Origin: Williamsia sp. CHRR-6
GTDB lineage: Bacteria > Actinomycetota > Actinomycetes > Mycobacteriales > Mycobacteriaceae
Reading direction: 5' to 3'
Assembly: GCF_018474015.1 (NCBI RefSeq)
Contig: NZ_JAHCSG010000001.1
Span: 1-64,000 of the forward strand
Length of the DNA: 64,000 nucleotides
The number at the start of each line of letters is the position of its first letter. Within the stretch, counting starts at the first letter, position 1. Of this stretch, positions 30,451-39,401 are shown piece after piece. The notes beneath the pieces were generated by a model, which was given only the letters and a program-made list of their open reading frames with translations, did no database searches and was not told where the DNA came from. A program made the position numbers and the translations under genes.

Positions 30451-30479
30451 AGCGTAAGCCTGTCCTGTGACACTCACAG
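30451..30479 (-). promoter_or_regulatory. candidate uvrB leaderless promoter with an overlapping TGTGA/TCACA dyad
   Basis: A TACGCT hexamer (minus strand of 30451-30456) is 6 nt from the uvrB ATG. Upstream at 30465-30479 is a perfect dyad CTGTGA-N3-TCACAG. Its half-sites match the GlxR/Crp consensus, but the spacer is 3 nt rather than 6, so binding by a Crp-type regulator is doubtful. Confidence 0.35.
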
Positions 30480-30547
30480 CGATGACGATGAGCGGGCGGG
30501 CCTCACGCCGGCGCCGCACACCTCAGGCGCCGATCCGCGAGCTGACC

Positions 30548-30553
30548 TAGAGT
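30548..30553 (+). promoter_or_regulatory. candidate -10 box of the DUF402 gene
   Basis: TAGAGT lies 7 nt before the ATG at 30561. No good -35 box is visible. The spacing fits leaderless actinobacterial promoters. Confidence 0.4.
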
Positions 30554-30560
30554 CGCGGCC

Positions 30561-31085
30561 ATGAGCGAGTCCGTCGCACATCCGCCGAAACGGGAGATCT
30601 TCGACGTCCCCGCCCGGGTCAACGTGGACAACAAGGGGGTGGCGCGGCCTGTCGAGGTGTATCAGACCACCGACTTCGGGCTGTACATGTCACGCGCGGC
30701 GGACCATCCCCTCTTCTCCCACCTCGAGTCATGGTTGTTGCCGCGACTCGGTTTACGGGTGAGCATCTTCCACTTCGTCCCCGGTCACCCGAGCAGGCAA
30801 CGGCTTTACCTCGACGTCGGCGATTTCGAAGGTCCTGACCCGGCTGGGCGGTGGCACGCGATCGACTGGTATCTCGATCTGATCGACGTGCCCGGCGCCC
30901 CTCTCGAGTTGGTCGACGTCGACGAGCTGTTCGACGCACACCGTGCCGGACTGCTCGATCGCGGGGACGCGATCCGTGCCGTGCAGCTGGCGACTGATGC
31001 CTTGGTCGGGGCTGCGCGGCACGGTGACGTGGAGTCCTGGCTGGCCACCGTGGGCTGTCCCCTCACCTGGCGGGACTCGGGGTGA
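30561..31085 (+). CDS. DUF402 family protein
   Basis: A 174-residue protein with the DUF402 core: LRVSIFHFVPGHPSRQRLYLDVGDFE and WHAIDWYLDLIDVPG. DUF402 domains occur in nucleotide/nucleoside phosphatases and RNA-associated enzymes, but the activity of this subfamily is not known. It lies divergently between uvrB and coaE, as in mycobacteria (Rv1632c). A TAGAGT hexamer ends 7 nt before the ATG, consistent with a leaderless mRNA. It converges on coaE with only 1 nt between stops. Confidence 0.82.
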   Translation: MSESVAHPPKREIFDVPARVNVDNKGVARPVEVYQTTDFGLYMSRAADHPLFSHLESWLLPRLGLRVSIFHFVPGHPSRQRLYLDVGDFEGPDPAGRWHAIDWYLDLIDVPGAPLELVDVDELFDAHRAGLLDRGDAIRAVQLATDALVGAARHGDVESWLATVGCPLTWRDSG

Positions 31086-31086
31086 A

Positions 31087-32271
31087 TCAGGTGGCCGGGG
31101 CTGACCAACCCGTCAGTGCTGCCCACTCGCGGACGCGTGGATACGTTGCGGCAAACCATGGCTCCTTGACCGCCAGGTACGCCTCGCGCTCACCCGTACG
31201 CGCTGCGGCTCGCTTCACGGCCTCGTACTCGGACCGAACCTGCGCCTCAGCGATCAGGAAATCCCGGAACTGCAGCGCAAACGTCTGATTCGCGGCGCCG
31301 TCGACTCGCACGTGGACGTTCGCGGGCCGACCGGGATCGGCGCTGCCGTGGCCGCGCTTGATCCATGCGGCCGGGTCGACCACATCGCCGTGTGGTTCGT
31401 CGGAGGTGTAGCCGGTGGCGGGGAAACCCGCCTCGACCAATCGGGCCGACACCGCATCGAGGTCATCTGGCCGGGCCACCGTCACCTGCAGGTCGATGAC
31501 ATCCTTGGCAGCCAGACCAGGCACCGCGGTGGAGCCGACGTGATCGACACCGATCGCCTCGGCCCCCGCCACCAGCCTCAGTCGGGCCGCGAGCCGCCGC
31601 GCCTGATCGGGCCAGGACGGGTCGGACTCGACGATCTCGTACCGACTAGGTGCAATGCGCTGCGCGGTCACGTTGGCGGCGAACGGGATCAGACGCTCGT
31701 CCCACACCACCGCCGCTGCCTCAGCCAACGCGGCTGGATCGCCACTGTTGTCCAACCACACATCGGCGACGGCGCGTCGTTGCTCGTCGGTGGCCTGGGC
31801 GGCGATCCGTGCCCGCGCATCGGCCGGAGCCATCCCCCGGTGCTCAGCCAGCCGGGCGATGCGGGTCTCGGTGTCGGCGTACACGATGACCACGAGGTTG
31901 AACATCGGCGCGAGACCGTTCTCCACCAGCAGCGGGATGTCCTGCACCACAACAGCATCAGCAGGCGCGGCGGTCAGCAGCTCCCAGGTCCGGGCGCCTA
32001 CCAACGGATGGGTGATGGCGTTGAGCACAGCCCGCTGCTCGTCGTCGACAAACGCTCGTGCGGCCAGAGCCGGTCGGTCCAGCGACCCGTCCTCGGCCAC
32101 GATGTCGGTTCCGAACGCCTCGATGAGCGCGGCGAGTCCTTCGGTCCCCGGCGCCACCACCTCACGGGCGATGACATCGGAGTCGATGAGGTAGGCGCCG
32201 CGATCGACGAAGGTGCGTGCCACGGTCGATTTGCCGGCCCCGATTCCACCTGTGAGCCCGATTCTGATCAC
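31087..32271 (-). CDS. coaE: dephospho-CoA kinase with C-terminal GrpB domain
   Basis: A 394-residue fusion. Residues 1-200 are dephospho-CoA kinase, the last step of CoA synthesis, with the P-loop GGIGAGKSTVA near the N-terminus, LIDSDVIAREVV, and the CoA-binding region. Residues ~215-390 form a GrpB/UPF0157 nucleotidyltransferase-like domain (VDHVGSTAVPGLAAKDVIDLQV, HVRVDGAANQTFALQFRD). This fusion is typical of Mycobacteriales; the GrpB part may help folding or regulate the kinase (family knowledge). The GTG at 32269-32271 directly precedes the conserved IRIGLTGG. Upstream frame is shadow. Confidence 0.94.
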   Translation of the reverse strand: MIRIGLTGGIGAGKSTVARTFVDRGAYLIDSDVIAREVVAPGTEGLAALIEAFGTDIVAEDGSLDRPALAARAFVDDEQRAVLNAITHPLVGARTWELLTAAPADAVVVQDIPLLVENGLAPMFNLVVIVYADTETRIARLAEHRGMAPADARARIAAQATDEQRRAVADVWLDNSGDPAALAEAAAVVWDERLIPFAANVTAQRIAPSRYEIVESDPSWPDQARRLAARLRLVAGAEAIGVDHVGSTAVPGLAAKDVIDLQVTVARPDDLDAVSARLVEAGFPATGYTSDEPHGDVVDPAAWIKRGHGSADPGRPANVHVRVDGAANQTFALQFRDFLIAEAQVRSEYEAVKRAAARTGEREAYLAVKEPWFAATYPRVREWAALTGWSAPAT

Positions 32272-32302
32272 GGCCCCAGTCTTGCAGACGCGAACGCGCG
32301 AC

Positions 32303-33565
32303 CTACCTCGATGCCGCCGCGGGAAAGACTCCGAGCAGGTAGGACAGCTGCGTCGCGAGCGGGTTGAGGTCGAGCTTGTCCGGATCGCGTTTGGGTGTGG
32401 AGTCCCACGGCTGCGTGATGCGCGGGTCGCCGTATTTGGCGTTCTGCGCCCCGCGGACATCGGTCGGATTTCCCTGCGGCACAGCACAACGCGCATCGGT
32501 GTTGAACGGGAAGTCGTCGTAGTTGATGTCGAAGTTCGGGTTCTTGCGCTTCTCTTCGGCGATGATCTTCTGAGTGCCCTCGTACCCGACCGTGCAAGAC
32601 GGCGGGTTGTTGGTCTCGAAGGTGATGCCGAAACGGATGTGCCCGTCACCGTTGGCGGTGCTGCTCGATCCGCCGGACATCTGCGACAGCATGGCCAGGG
32701 CCGGCGAGGCATTGAAGAACGTGCCCCGGACGTTGCGGACGTCGAGTGCGAGGTTGCGCACCGCCGTGGTGATGTCGCCGCCACTTCGGGTGAGCAACGC
32801 CGAGAGCTCGGAGGCCGAGGTGGTGCCGGTGGTCAGCAGTCGCCGAAGATCGGGATCGCTGGTGGCCAGCTGGGCGGTGATCAGCCCGAGGCTGCGCGAC
32901 CACTCCAGGATCGCGTCGGACTGCTCGGACTGGGTCTGCAAGACGGTGTCGGAGTTACGGATCAGCGAGATGGTCTGCGGCAGATTGTCGTTGCCCGACT
33001 TGGACAGATTGCTCAGCGCGTTCACCAGCGATCGCAGATCGTCGCTGCGGCCGTTGAACGCCTTGCCCAGCTCGGTGATCACCGTGTTCAGGTCGTCCAG
33101 CGGCACCGACGAGGTGAGTTCGATGGTGCTGGCCACGAAATCCTCGACAGCGACCGGGACGCTCGTGTCGGTGATGACCGAGTTGTCCTCCAGGTAGGGA
33201 CCCCCGGGGCGTACCGGTCGCAGATCGACGTACTGCTCCCCGATCGCCGAACGATTGGCCACCACCGCCTCTACTGACGCCGGGATCTTGGGGCCTCGGG
33301 AGGCCAGCTGCAGATCGACTCGGACTCCGTTGCGGGTCAGCTTCAGGTCGGTCACCCGACCCACGGGCACGCCCTGGTAGGTGACCTCTGCGTTGGTGAA
33401 GATGCCGCCCGAGTCGCCACTGAAGTCCGCGTGCACGGTGTATTGGCCGATCCCGGCCAGCGCATCGATGCGCGCGTAGCGAACGGCGACGACGGACAGA
33501 GCGATCAACGCCACGATGACCAAAGCGATCAGTTGCTTGATCTGCAACCTGCTCACCATGTTCAT
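32303..33565 (-). CDS. orphan MCE (mammalian cell entry) family lipid-transport protein
   Basis: A 420-residue protein with one N-terminal membrane segment (residues ~10-28, LIALVIVALIALSVVAV), then the MCE/MlaD domain (~38-120: YTVHADFSGDSGGIFTNAEV, VPVGRVTDLKL). A long helical region ~150-290 with Ser/Asn/Leu-rich repeats follows, then a C-terminal tail with CTVGYEGTQKI. MCE proteins form periplasmic tunnels that move lipids or sterols. Normally six are encoded with two YrbE permeases; here one gene stands alone between coaE and rpsA. It most resembles the MceF-type ending without a lipobox. The ATG at 33563-33565 was kept; ATG 33557-33559 is possible. Confidence 0.85.
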   Translation of the reverse strand: MNMVSRLQIKQLIALVIVALIALSVVAVRYARIDALAGIGQYTVHADFSGDSGGIFTNAEVTYQGVPVGRVTDLKLTRNGVRVDLQLASRGPKIPASVEAVVANRSAIGEQYVDLRPVRPGGPYLEDNSVITDTSVPVAVEDFVASTIELTSSVPLDDLNTVITELGKAFNGRSDDLRSLVNALSNLSKSGNDNLPQTISLIRNSDTVLQTQSEQSDAILEWSRSLGLITAQLATSDPDLRRLLTTGTTSASELSALLTRSGGDITTAVRNLALDVRNVRGTFFNASPALAMLSQMSGGSSSTANGDGHIRFGITFETNNPPSCTVGYEGTQKIIAEEKRKNPNFDINYDDFPFNTDARCAVPQGNPTDVRGAQNAKYGDPRITQPWDSTPKRDPDKLDLNPLATQLSYLLGVFPAAASR

Positions 33566-33840
33566 ACGCGTGGTCCCCTCGTCCTCACAGATCGTTGCAG
33601 CCCGATGCGGGCAACAGAGCCGATTCGAGATTTGTCCGGCACCGTGGGGCCACCGGAGGCGGTGAGACCGTGACGTGCTCGGAAATCAACATATCCAACC
33701 CACACGTCACGATCGCCATCGAGGGACCGAACGCACGAAATTCGCGGTGTCGGTTGGCTCACATCATTCGGCCCCCGCCGGTTGGCTCACAGCGGCCGGG
33801 TCTCATCGAACGCGACGGTGGCGTGAATCCACACCGACAA
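33566..33840. other. intergenic region between rpsA and the MCE gene
   Basis: No gene seen. It should hold the promoter of the MCE gene. The 13-nt sequence CGGTTGGCTCACA occurs twice as a direct repeat (33751-33763 and 33779-33791), 28 nt apart start to start, about three helical turns minus a little, so a tandem protein-binding site is conceivable. Confidence 0.4.
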
Positions 33841-33872
33841 CAGACGCCCCGACCGGCAGGTCGGGGCGTCTG
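33841..33872 (-). terminator. intrinsic terminator of rpsA
   Basis: A perfect 14-bp stem (CAGACGCCCCGACC and its reverse complement) with a GGCA loop, located 20 nt downstream of the rpsA stop on the minus strand. A strong U tract is lacking, which is common in high-GC actinobacteria. Confidence 0.8.
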
Positions 33873-33891
33873 AAGGTGTCAGAGCCAGGTG

Positions 33892-35367
33892 TCAGGCGTT
33901 GCCAGACAGCTTCTCCCGCAGCGCCGCGAGCTGCTCGTCGCTGGCCAGCGACCCGCCGCGCGGAGCGGCCGGAGCAGAACCCTCGCCGGCCGCAGCCGAC
34001 GGATCCGACGACTCCGAGGAGTAGTCGCTCGGCGCGTTGGCGGCCTCGGTGGCTGCCGCCGCGAACTTCTCGATCTGCACGGTGTGCATCTTGTGGCGAC
34101 GCTCAGCCTCGGCGTACCGGGCCTCCCACGCCTCGCGCTGCTTCTCGAAGCCTTCGAGCCACTCGTTGGTCTCCGAGTCGAAGCCCTCGGGGAAGATGTA
34201 GTTGCCCTGCTCGTCGTAACTGTCGGCCATGCCGTACTTCGAGGGATCGAACTCCTCGGTGTAGTCCTCGTTGGCCTGCTTGAGGCTCAAGGAGATGCGA
34301 CGACGCTCGAGATCGATGTCGATGACCTTCACCAATGCATCGTCGTTGACCGCGACGACCTGATCGGGCACCTCGACGTGACGCTCGGCCAGTTCCGAGA
34401 TGTGCACCAGGCCCTCGATGCCCTCCTCGACGCGGACGAAGGCACCGAACGGCACCAGCTTGGTGACCTTGCCCGGCACGATCTGACCGATCGCGTGGGT
34501 GCGGGCGAACTGACGCCACGGATCCTCCTGGGTCGCCTTGAGCGACAGGGAGACACGCTCGCGGTCCAGGTCGACGTCGAGCACCTCGACGGTGACCTCG
34601 TCGCCCACGGCCACGACCTCCGACGGATGGTCGATGTGCTTCCACGACAGCTCGGAGACGTGCACCAGACCGTCGACGCCGCCGAGGTCGACGAAGGCGC
34701 CGAAGTTGACGATCGAGGACACCACGCCCTTACGGACCTGACCCTTGGCCAGCTGGTGGAGGAACTCGCTGCGGACCTCAGACTGGGTCTGCTCCAGCCA
34801 CGCGCGGCGCGACAGGACCACGTTGTTGCGGTTCTTGTCGAGCTCGATGATCTTGGCCTCGATCTCCTTGCCGATATACGGCTGCAGATCGCGGACGCGA
34901 CGCATCTCCACCAGCGACGCCGGGAGGAAGCCGCGCAGACCGATGTCGAGGATCAGACCACCCTTGACGACCTCGATGACGGTGCCCTTGACAGCCTCGT
35001 CCTTCTCCTTGAGCTCCTCGATGGTCCCCCAGGCGCGCTCGTACTGAGCGCGCTTCTTGGAGAGGATCAACCGGCCTTCTTTGTCCTCCTTGGTGAGGAC
35101 CAGCGCCTCCACCGCGTCACCGACGTTGACGACCTCGTTGGGGTCGACGTCGTGCTTGATGGACAGCTCACGCGAGGGGATGACGCCCTCGGTCTTGTAC
35201 CCGATGTCGAGCAGGACCTCGTCGCGGTCGACCTTGACGATGGTGCCTTCCACGATGTCACCATCGTTGAAGTACTTGATCGTGGCGTCGATGGCGGCGA
35301 GGAAATCCTCGGCAGAGCCGATGTCGTTGACGGCTACCTGCGGCGAGGTGATTGTGGTGGACGGCAT
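33892..35367 (-). CDS. rpsA: 30S ribosomal protein S1
   Basis: A 491-residue protein with four S1 (OB-fold) repeats, starting near residues 36, 123, 207 and 292; the first contains GDIVEGTIVKVDRDEVLLDIGYKTEG and repeats 3 and 4 carry GAFVDLGGVDGLVHVSEL- and GAFVRVEEGIEGLVHI-type blocks. It helps load mRNA on the 30S subunit. The C-terminus is an Ala/Ser/Pro-rich tail ending in ASDEQLAALREKLSGNA, typical of Actinobacteria and the site linked to pyrazinoic-acid studies in mycobacteria. The ATG at 35365-35367 begins the family N-terminus MPSTTITSPQVAVNDIG. Confidence 0.97.
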   Translation of the reverse strand: MPSTTITSPQVAVNDIGSAEDFLAAIDATIKYFNDGDIVEGTIVKVDRDEVLLDIGYKTEGVIPSRELSIKHDVDPNEVVNVGDAVEALVLTKEDKEGRLILSKKRAQYERAWGTIEELKEKDEAVKGTVIEVVKGGLILDIGLRGFLPASLVEMRRVRDLQPYIGKEIEAKIIELDKNRNNVVLSRRAWLEQTQSEVRSEFLHQLAKGQVRKGVVSSIVNFGAFVDLGGVDGLVHVSELSWKHIDHPSEVVAVGDEVTVEVLDVDLDRERVSLSLKATQEDPWRQFARTHAIGQIVPGKVTKLVPFGAFVRVEEGIEGLVHISELAERHVEVPDQVVAVNDDALVKVIDIDLERRRISLSLKQANEDYTEEFDPSKYGMADSYDEQGNYIFPEGFDSETNEWLEGFEKQREAWEARYAEAERRHKMHTVQIEKFAAAATEAANAPSDYSSESSDPSAAAGEGSAPAAPRGGSLASDEQLAALREKLSGNA

Positions 35368-35586
35368 GTGGTGGGTTGCTCCGGACACGTTGTTGTAGTT
35401 TGAGTCGATCGGGCGACCGTCGACGCGACGGACCCGCGCACGCATGGGCGCGCGCGCAGATCAGCGTACGCTCACGCCCGTGTCCTGGGCAAATGGCCAT
35501 CGAACCCACGCGTGCGTCACCCCACCACCGGCGCATCAGCCGCCTCGGGCCACCGCCAGTTCCTCCCGGATCGTGCAGGAGCACGC

Positions 35587-36390
35587 ATGAACACACCGAC
35601 GACACGACTACGTCCCGACTCGGCCGTCAGCGAGGACGCCAATCGCCGGTGGTGGGATGCCGACGCGGCGAACTACCACGCCGAACACGGCCGTTTCCTC
35701 GGTACCGACTCGGTGCACGGCGAGTTCGTGTGGTGCCCGGAGGGTCTCCACGAAGGTGACGCGGCTCTGCTCGGCGAGGTCGCCGGGCGCGACATCCTCG
35801 AAGTCGGATGCGGCTCGGCGCCCTGCGCCCGATGGCTGGCGAGTCGCGGTGCCCGGGTGATCGGTCTCGATGTCTCCGCCGCCATGCTGCGCAGCGGTCC
35901 ATCCGCCGGCGCGGGCGCCGGGCCCGCCCTCGTGCAGGCGGGCGCCGAGAACCTGCCGTTCGCCGACGCGTCGTTCGACATCGCGTGCTCGGCGTTCGGG
36001 GCGGTACCGTTCGTGGCCGACTCGGCGCGGGTGATGGCCGAGGTCGCCCGCGTCCTACGGCCCGGCGGCCGCTGGGTTTTCGCCGTCAACCATCCGATGC
36101 GTTGGATCTTCCCCGACGACCCGGGTCCGGTCGGCCTCACCGCGACGATCCCATATTTCGACCGGTCACCGTATGTGGAGGTCGACGACGACGGCACCGT
36201 CACCTACGTCGAGCATCACCGCACCATCGGCGACCGGATACGTGAGATCCGCTCGGCGGGACTGATCGTCGACGACATCGTCGAGCCCGAGTGGCCGGAG
36301 TGGCTGGACCAGCAATGGGGTCAGTGGAGTCCACTGCGGGGCCAGTACTTCCCCGGGACCGCCATCTTCTGCTGCCACAAGCCTGACTGA
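35587..36390 (+). CDS. class I SAM-dependent methyltransferase
   Basis: A 267-residue methyltransferase of the Methyltransf_11/25 type. Motif I reads DILEVGCGSAPCARWLASRG, followed by GLDVSAAML and FDIACSAFGAVPFVAD, then a conserved VLRPGGRWVFAVNHPM. The N-terminal NRRWWDADAANYHAEHG is a hallmark of a conserved mycobacterial subfamily found between rpsA and polA. The substrate is unknown. The ATG at 35587 has AGGAG 7 nt upstream. It is divergent from rpsA and convergent with polA. Confidence 0.9.
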   Translation: MNTPTTRLRPDSAVSEDANRRWWDADAANYHAEHGRFLGTDSVHGEFVWCPEGLHEGDAALLGEVAGRDILEVGCGSAPCARWLASRGARVIGLDVSAAMLRSGPSAGAGAGPALVQAGAENLPFADASFDIACSAFGAVPFVADSARVMAEVARVLRPGGRWVFAVNHPMRWIFPDDPGPVGLTATIPYFDRSPYVEVDDDGTVTYVEHHRTIGDRIREIRSAGLIVDDIVEPEWPEWLDQQWGQWSPLRGQYFPGTAIFCCHKPD

Positions 36391-36403
36391 GCGCGGCGCA
36401 CCG

Positions 36404-39175
36404 TCAGTGGGCGGCTGCGTCCCAGGACGATCCGAACCCGACCGACACATCCAGCGGCACCGACAGCTCGATGGCCCCGCCCATCTCGCGACGCACCAGA
36501 GCCTCGAGTTGTTCGCCCTCGTCCGGGGCCACCTCGAACACCAACTCGTCGTGCACCTGCAGCAACATCCGCGACCGCAGGCCGGCCTGCTCGATCGACC
36601 GCTGCACGTTGATCATCGCGACCTTGATGATGTCGGCCGCGGTGCCCTGGATGGGGGCGTTGAGTGCGGCCCGCTCGGCCACCTCGCGGCGCTGCCGGTT
36701 GTCGCTGTTGAGGTCGGGCAGATACCGCCGCCGCCCGAACAGCGTCGAGGTGTACTCGTTGCGCCGGGCGATGTCGACGACCTCGCGCAGATAGTCACGC
36801 ACCCCTCCGAATCGCGCGAAGTAGGCCTCCATCTGTTCCTTGGCCTCTGACGTGCTGATCTTCAGTTGCGCGGCCAGCCCGAAGGCGCTGAGCCCGTACG
36901 CAAGTCCGTAGGACATGGCCTTGACCCGGCGACGCATGTCCGGGGTCACCTCATCGATCGGTACACCGAATGCCCGCGACCCCACGAAACTGTGGAGGTC
37001 CTCACCGGTGTTGAAGGCCTCGATCAGGCCTGCGTCCTTGGACAGGTGCGCCATGATCCGCATCTCGATCTGGCTGTAGTCAGCGGTCATCAGATTGTCG
37101 TAGGCCGCCGCCTCACCCTGGCCCAGTCCCACCACGAACGCCTTGCGGATGTCGCGACCGGCGTCGGTGCGGACCGGGATGTTCTGGAGATTGGGTTCGG
37201 TGGACGACAGCCGCCCGGTGGCCGCGATGGTCTGGTTGAACGTGGTGTGGATACGCCCGTCGTCTGCGACCGACTTGAGCAGCCCGTCGACGGTCACCTT
37301 CAGCCGGGTGGCGTCGCGGTGCTCGAGCAGGTGCTCGAGGAACGGATGACCGGTCTTCTCGAACAGCCCCTCGAGTGCGTCGGCGTCGGTGGTGTAACCG
37401 GTCTTGGTCCGTTTGGTCTTGGGCATCTCGAGTTTGTCGAAGAGCACAGTCTGCAGCTGTTTGGGCGATCCGAGGTTGATCTGCTCCCCGATCACCGCGT
37501 ACGCCGCCTCGGCGGCGTCGGAGATGCGGGCGGCGAACGACTCTCCGAGGTTCTCCAGATGTGCTGTGTCCACGGCGATCCCGGTGGCCTCGATCTCGGC
37601 CAGCACGGTCTGCAACGGCAGTTCCATGTCGGTCAGCAGGCCCAGCGAGTCGATCTTCTCCAACTCGGCGTCCAGCGTCGTGGCCAGCTCGTGCACAGCC
37701 TGTGCAGCGATCATCTGTTGTTCACCGAGCCGGACGGCGTCGCTGCCCTCTTCGTCGAGCAGCGACATCTGACCGTCGGAGGGTGCATCGTCGGCGGTGA
37801 GCTCGCGGCGCAGATACCGCAACGCCAGGTCGTCGAGTTTGAACGACCGTTGACCGGGCCGCACCAGGTAGGCGGCCAGCGAGGTGTCGCTGGTGATCCC
37901 GTCGATACGCCAACCACGCCCACGGAGCGCGTGGATGGCCCACTTCGCCTCGTGCACTGCTTTGGCGATGGCAGGATCGGCCAGCCACTCCCCCAACGCC
38001 GCCTCGTCCTCGGGGGTCATGACGGCGGTGTCCAACCACGCGGCGCGGCCGTCGTCGGCGGCGAAGGCGATGCCCTCGGTGTCGGACCCGAACACCTGCT
38101 GCGGACCCACCACCGACAGGGCGGTGCGCCCGGTGCGGGCGTGCTCGTCCAACCAGTCGCGCACAGATCCACCCAACAGCACCTCACCGCGCACCTCGAA
38201 GCCCGACTCGGCCTCGGGCTCGACCGATGCCAACGTCGAGAACAGGCGATCACGGAGCACTCGGAACTCGAGATCGTCGAACAGCCGATGGATGCGATCG
38301 CGGTCCCAGGGCTGCAGGGCCAGGTCGTCCGGGCCCATCGGCAAACTCATGTCGCGCACGATCTCGGTCAGCCGGCGATTCATCTGGACCGAGGCAAGAT
38401 TCTCCCGAAGTGCCTCGCCCACTTTGCCTTTGACCTGATCGGCGTTGTGTACCAGGTCGGCCAACGACCCGAACTCACGGATCCACTTGGCCGCGGTCTT
38501 CTCACCGACACCCGGGATACCGGGCAGGTTGTCACTCGGATCGCCGCGCAGTGCCGCGTAATCGGGGTACTGCGCAGGGGTCAGACCGTACTTGGACTCG
38601 ACCTCCTCGGGGGTGAACCGCGTCAGCTCCGACACCCCGCGTTTGGGATAGAGCACCGTGGTGTGGGCGTCGACCAGTTGCAGCGCATCTCGATCCCCGG
38701 TGACCACGAGGACGTCGTAGTCGGCGGCACGCGCCTGGGTGGTCAACGTCCCGATGATGTCGTCGGCCTCGTAGCCCTCTATGGCCAGCACCGGGACACC
38801 CATCGCGGCCAACACGTCTTTGGTCAGATCGACCTGCCCGTTGAACTCGTCGGGGGACTTGCTGCGCTGCGCTTTGTACTCGGGGTACATCTGCGAGCGG
38901 AAGGTCGCCCGCGACACGTCGAAGGCAGCAGCGATGTGCGTGGGCGCCTCATCGCGCAACAGGTTGATCAACATCGACGTGAAGCCGTAGACCGCGTTGG
39001 TGGTCTGACCGGAGGCCGTCTTGAAGTTCTCCGCCGGGAGGGCGAAGAACGCGCGGTAGGCAAGCGAGTGGCCGTCGAGCAACATCAACCGCGGGGGTGT
39101 TGGGTCCGGCGTGGATCGCGATGTAGACGATCGGCGGGCGTTCGTGGATGACTCGGACGTTCGACTCGGGCTCAC
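36404..39175 (-). CDS. polA: DNA polymerase I
   Basis: A 923-residue replication/repair polymerase. Residues ~30-320 are the 5'-3' flap exonuclease (LMLLDGHSLAYRAFFALP, VVTGDRDALQLVD, GDPSDNLPGIPGVGEKTAAK). The middle 3'-5' exonuclease-like domain appears to lack the usual acidic metal ligands, as in mycobacterial PolA. The C-terminal polymerase has MTADYSQIEMRI, KAMSYGLAYGLSAFGLA and LLQVHDELVFEV. GTG at 39173-39175 was chosen because a TACACT -10-like hexamer is exactly 6 nt upstream. The convergent methyltransferase ends 13 nt from its stop. Confidence 0.96.
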   Translation of the reverse strand: MSPSRTSESSTNARRSSTSRSTPDPTPPRLMLLDGHSLAYRAFFALPAENFKTASGQTTNAVYGFTSMLINLLRDEAPTHIAAAFDVSRATFRSQMYPEYKAQRSKSPDEFNGQVDLTKDVLAAMGVPVLAIEGYEADDIIGTLTTQARAADYDVLVVTGDRDALQLVDAHTTVLYPKRGVSELTRFTPEEVESKYGLTPAQYPDYAALRGDPSDNLPGIPGVGEKTAAKWIREFGSLADLVHNADQVKGKVGEALRENLASVQMNRRLTEIVRDMSLPMGPDDLALQPWDRDRIHRLFDDLEFRVLRDRLFSTLASVEPEAESGFEVRGEVLLGGSVRDWLDEHARTGRTALSVVGPQQVFGSDTEGIAFAADDGRAAWLDTAVMTPEDEAALGEWLADPAIAKAVHEAKWAIHALRGRGWRIDGITSDTSLAAYLVRPGQRSFKLDDLALRYLRRELTADDAPSDGQMSLLDEEGSDAVRLGEQQMIAAQAVHELATTLDAELEKIDSLGLLTDMELPLQTVLAEIEATGIAVDTAHLENLGESFAARISDAAEAAYAVIGEQINLGSPKQLQTVLFDKLEMPKTKRTKTGYTTDADALEGLFEKTGHPFLEHLLEHRDATRLKVTVDGLLKSVADDGRIHTTFNQTIAATGRLSSTEPNLQNIPVRTDAGRDIRKAFVVGLGQGEAAAYDNLMTADYSQIEMRIMAHLSKDAGLIEAFNTGEDLHSFVGSRAFGVPIDEVTPDMRRRVKAMSYGLAYGLSAFGLAAQLKISTSEAKEQMEAYFARFGGVRDYLREVVDIARRNEYTSTLFGRRRYLPDLNSDNRQRREVAERAALNAPIQGTAADIIKVAMINVQRSIEQAGLRSRMLLQVHDELVFEVAPDEGEQLEALVRREMGGAIELSVPLDVSVGFGSSWDAAAH

Positions 39176-39181
39176 ACCCGA

Positions 39182-39187
39182 AGTGTA
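39182..39187 (-). promoter_or_regulatory. candidate -10 box of polA (leaderless)
   Basis: On the minus strand TACACT ends 6 nt before the GTG start of polA. A matching -35 box is not obvious. This spacing supports the GTG start and a leaderless transcript. Confidence 0.45.
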
Positions 39188-39401
39188 GTGAGGGCATCGG
39201 ACACCCGGCCGCGACCGGAGCCCGGGAGTGCTCGGCGATGGAGCACGAGCACAAGCTCGGCCCGACACACCGGTCGAGCACCGGATCGGCTTTCGTCCGA
39301 CCAGATGGTCAGCCGCGCACTAGAGTCCATCTTCAAGGTGACGCGCGTGCGAGGAACGGACGAACGGAACCGGGCAACGATCATTGGGAGGAACACCGCT
39401 G

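Noticed and set aside
36866-39151. 761-codon open frame on the plus strand
   Set aside because: Antisense to polA; the polA motifs are intact and the antisense product has no recognisable domain.
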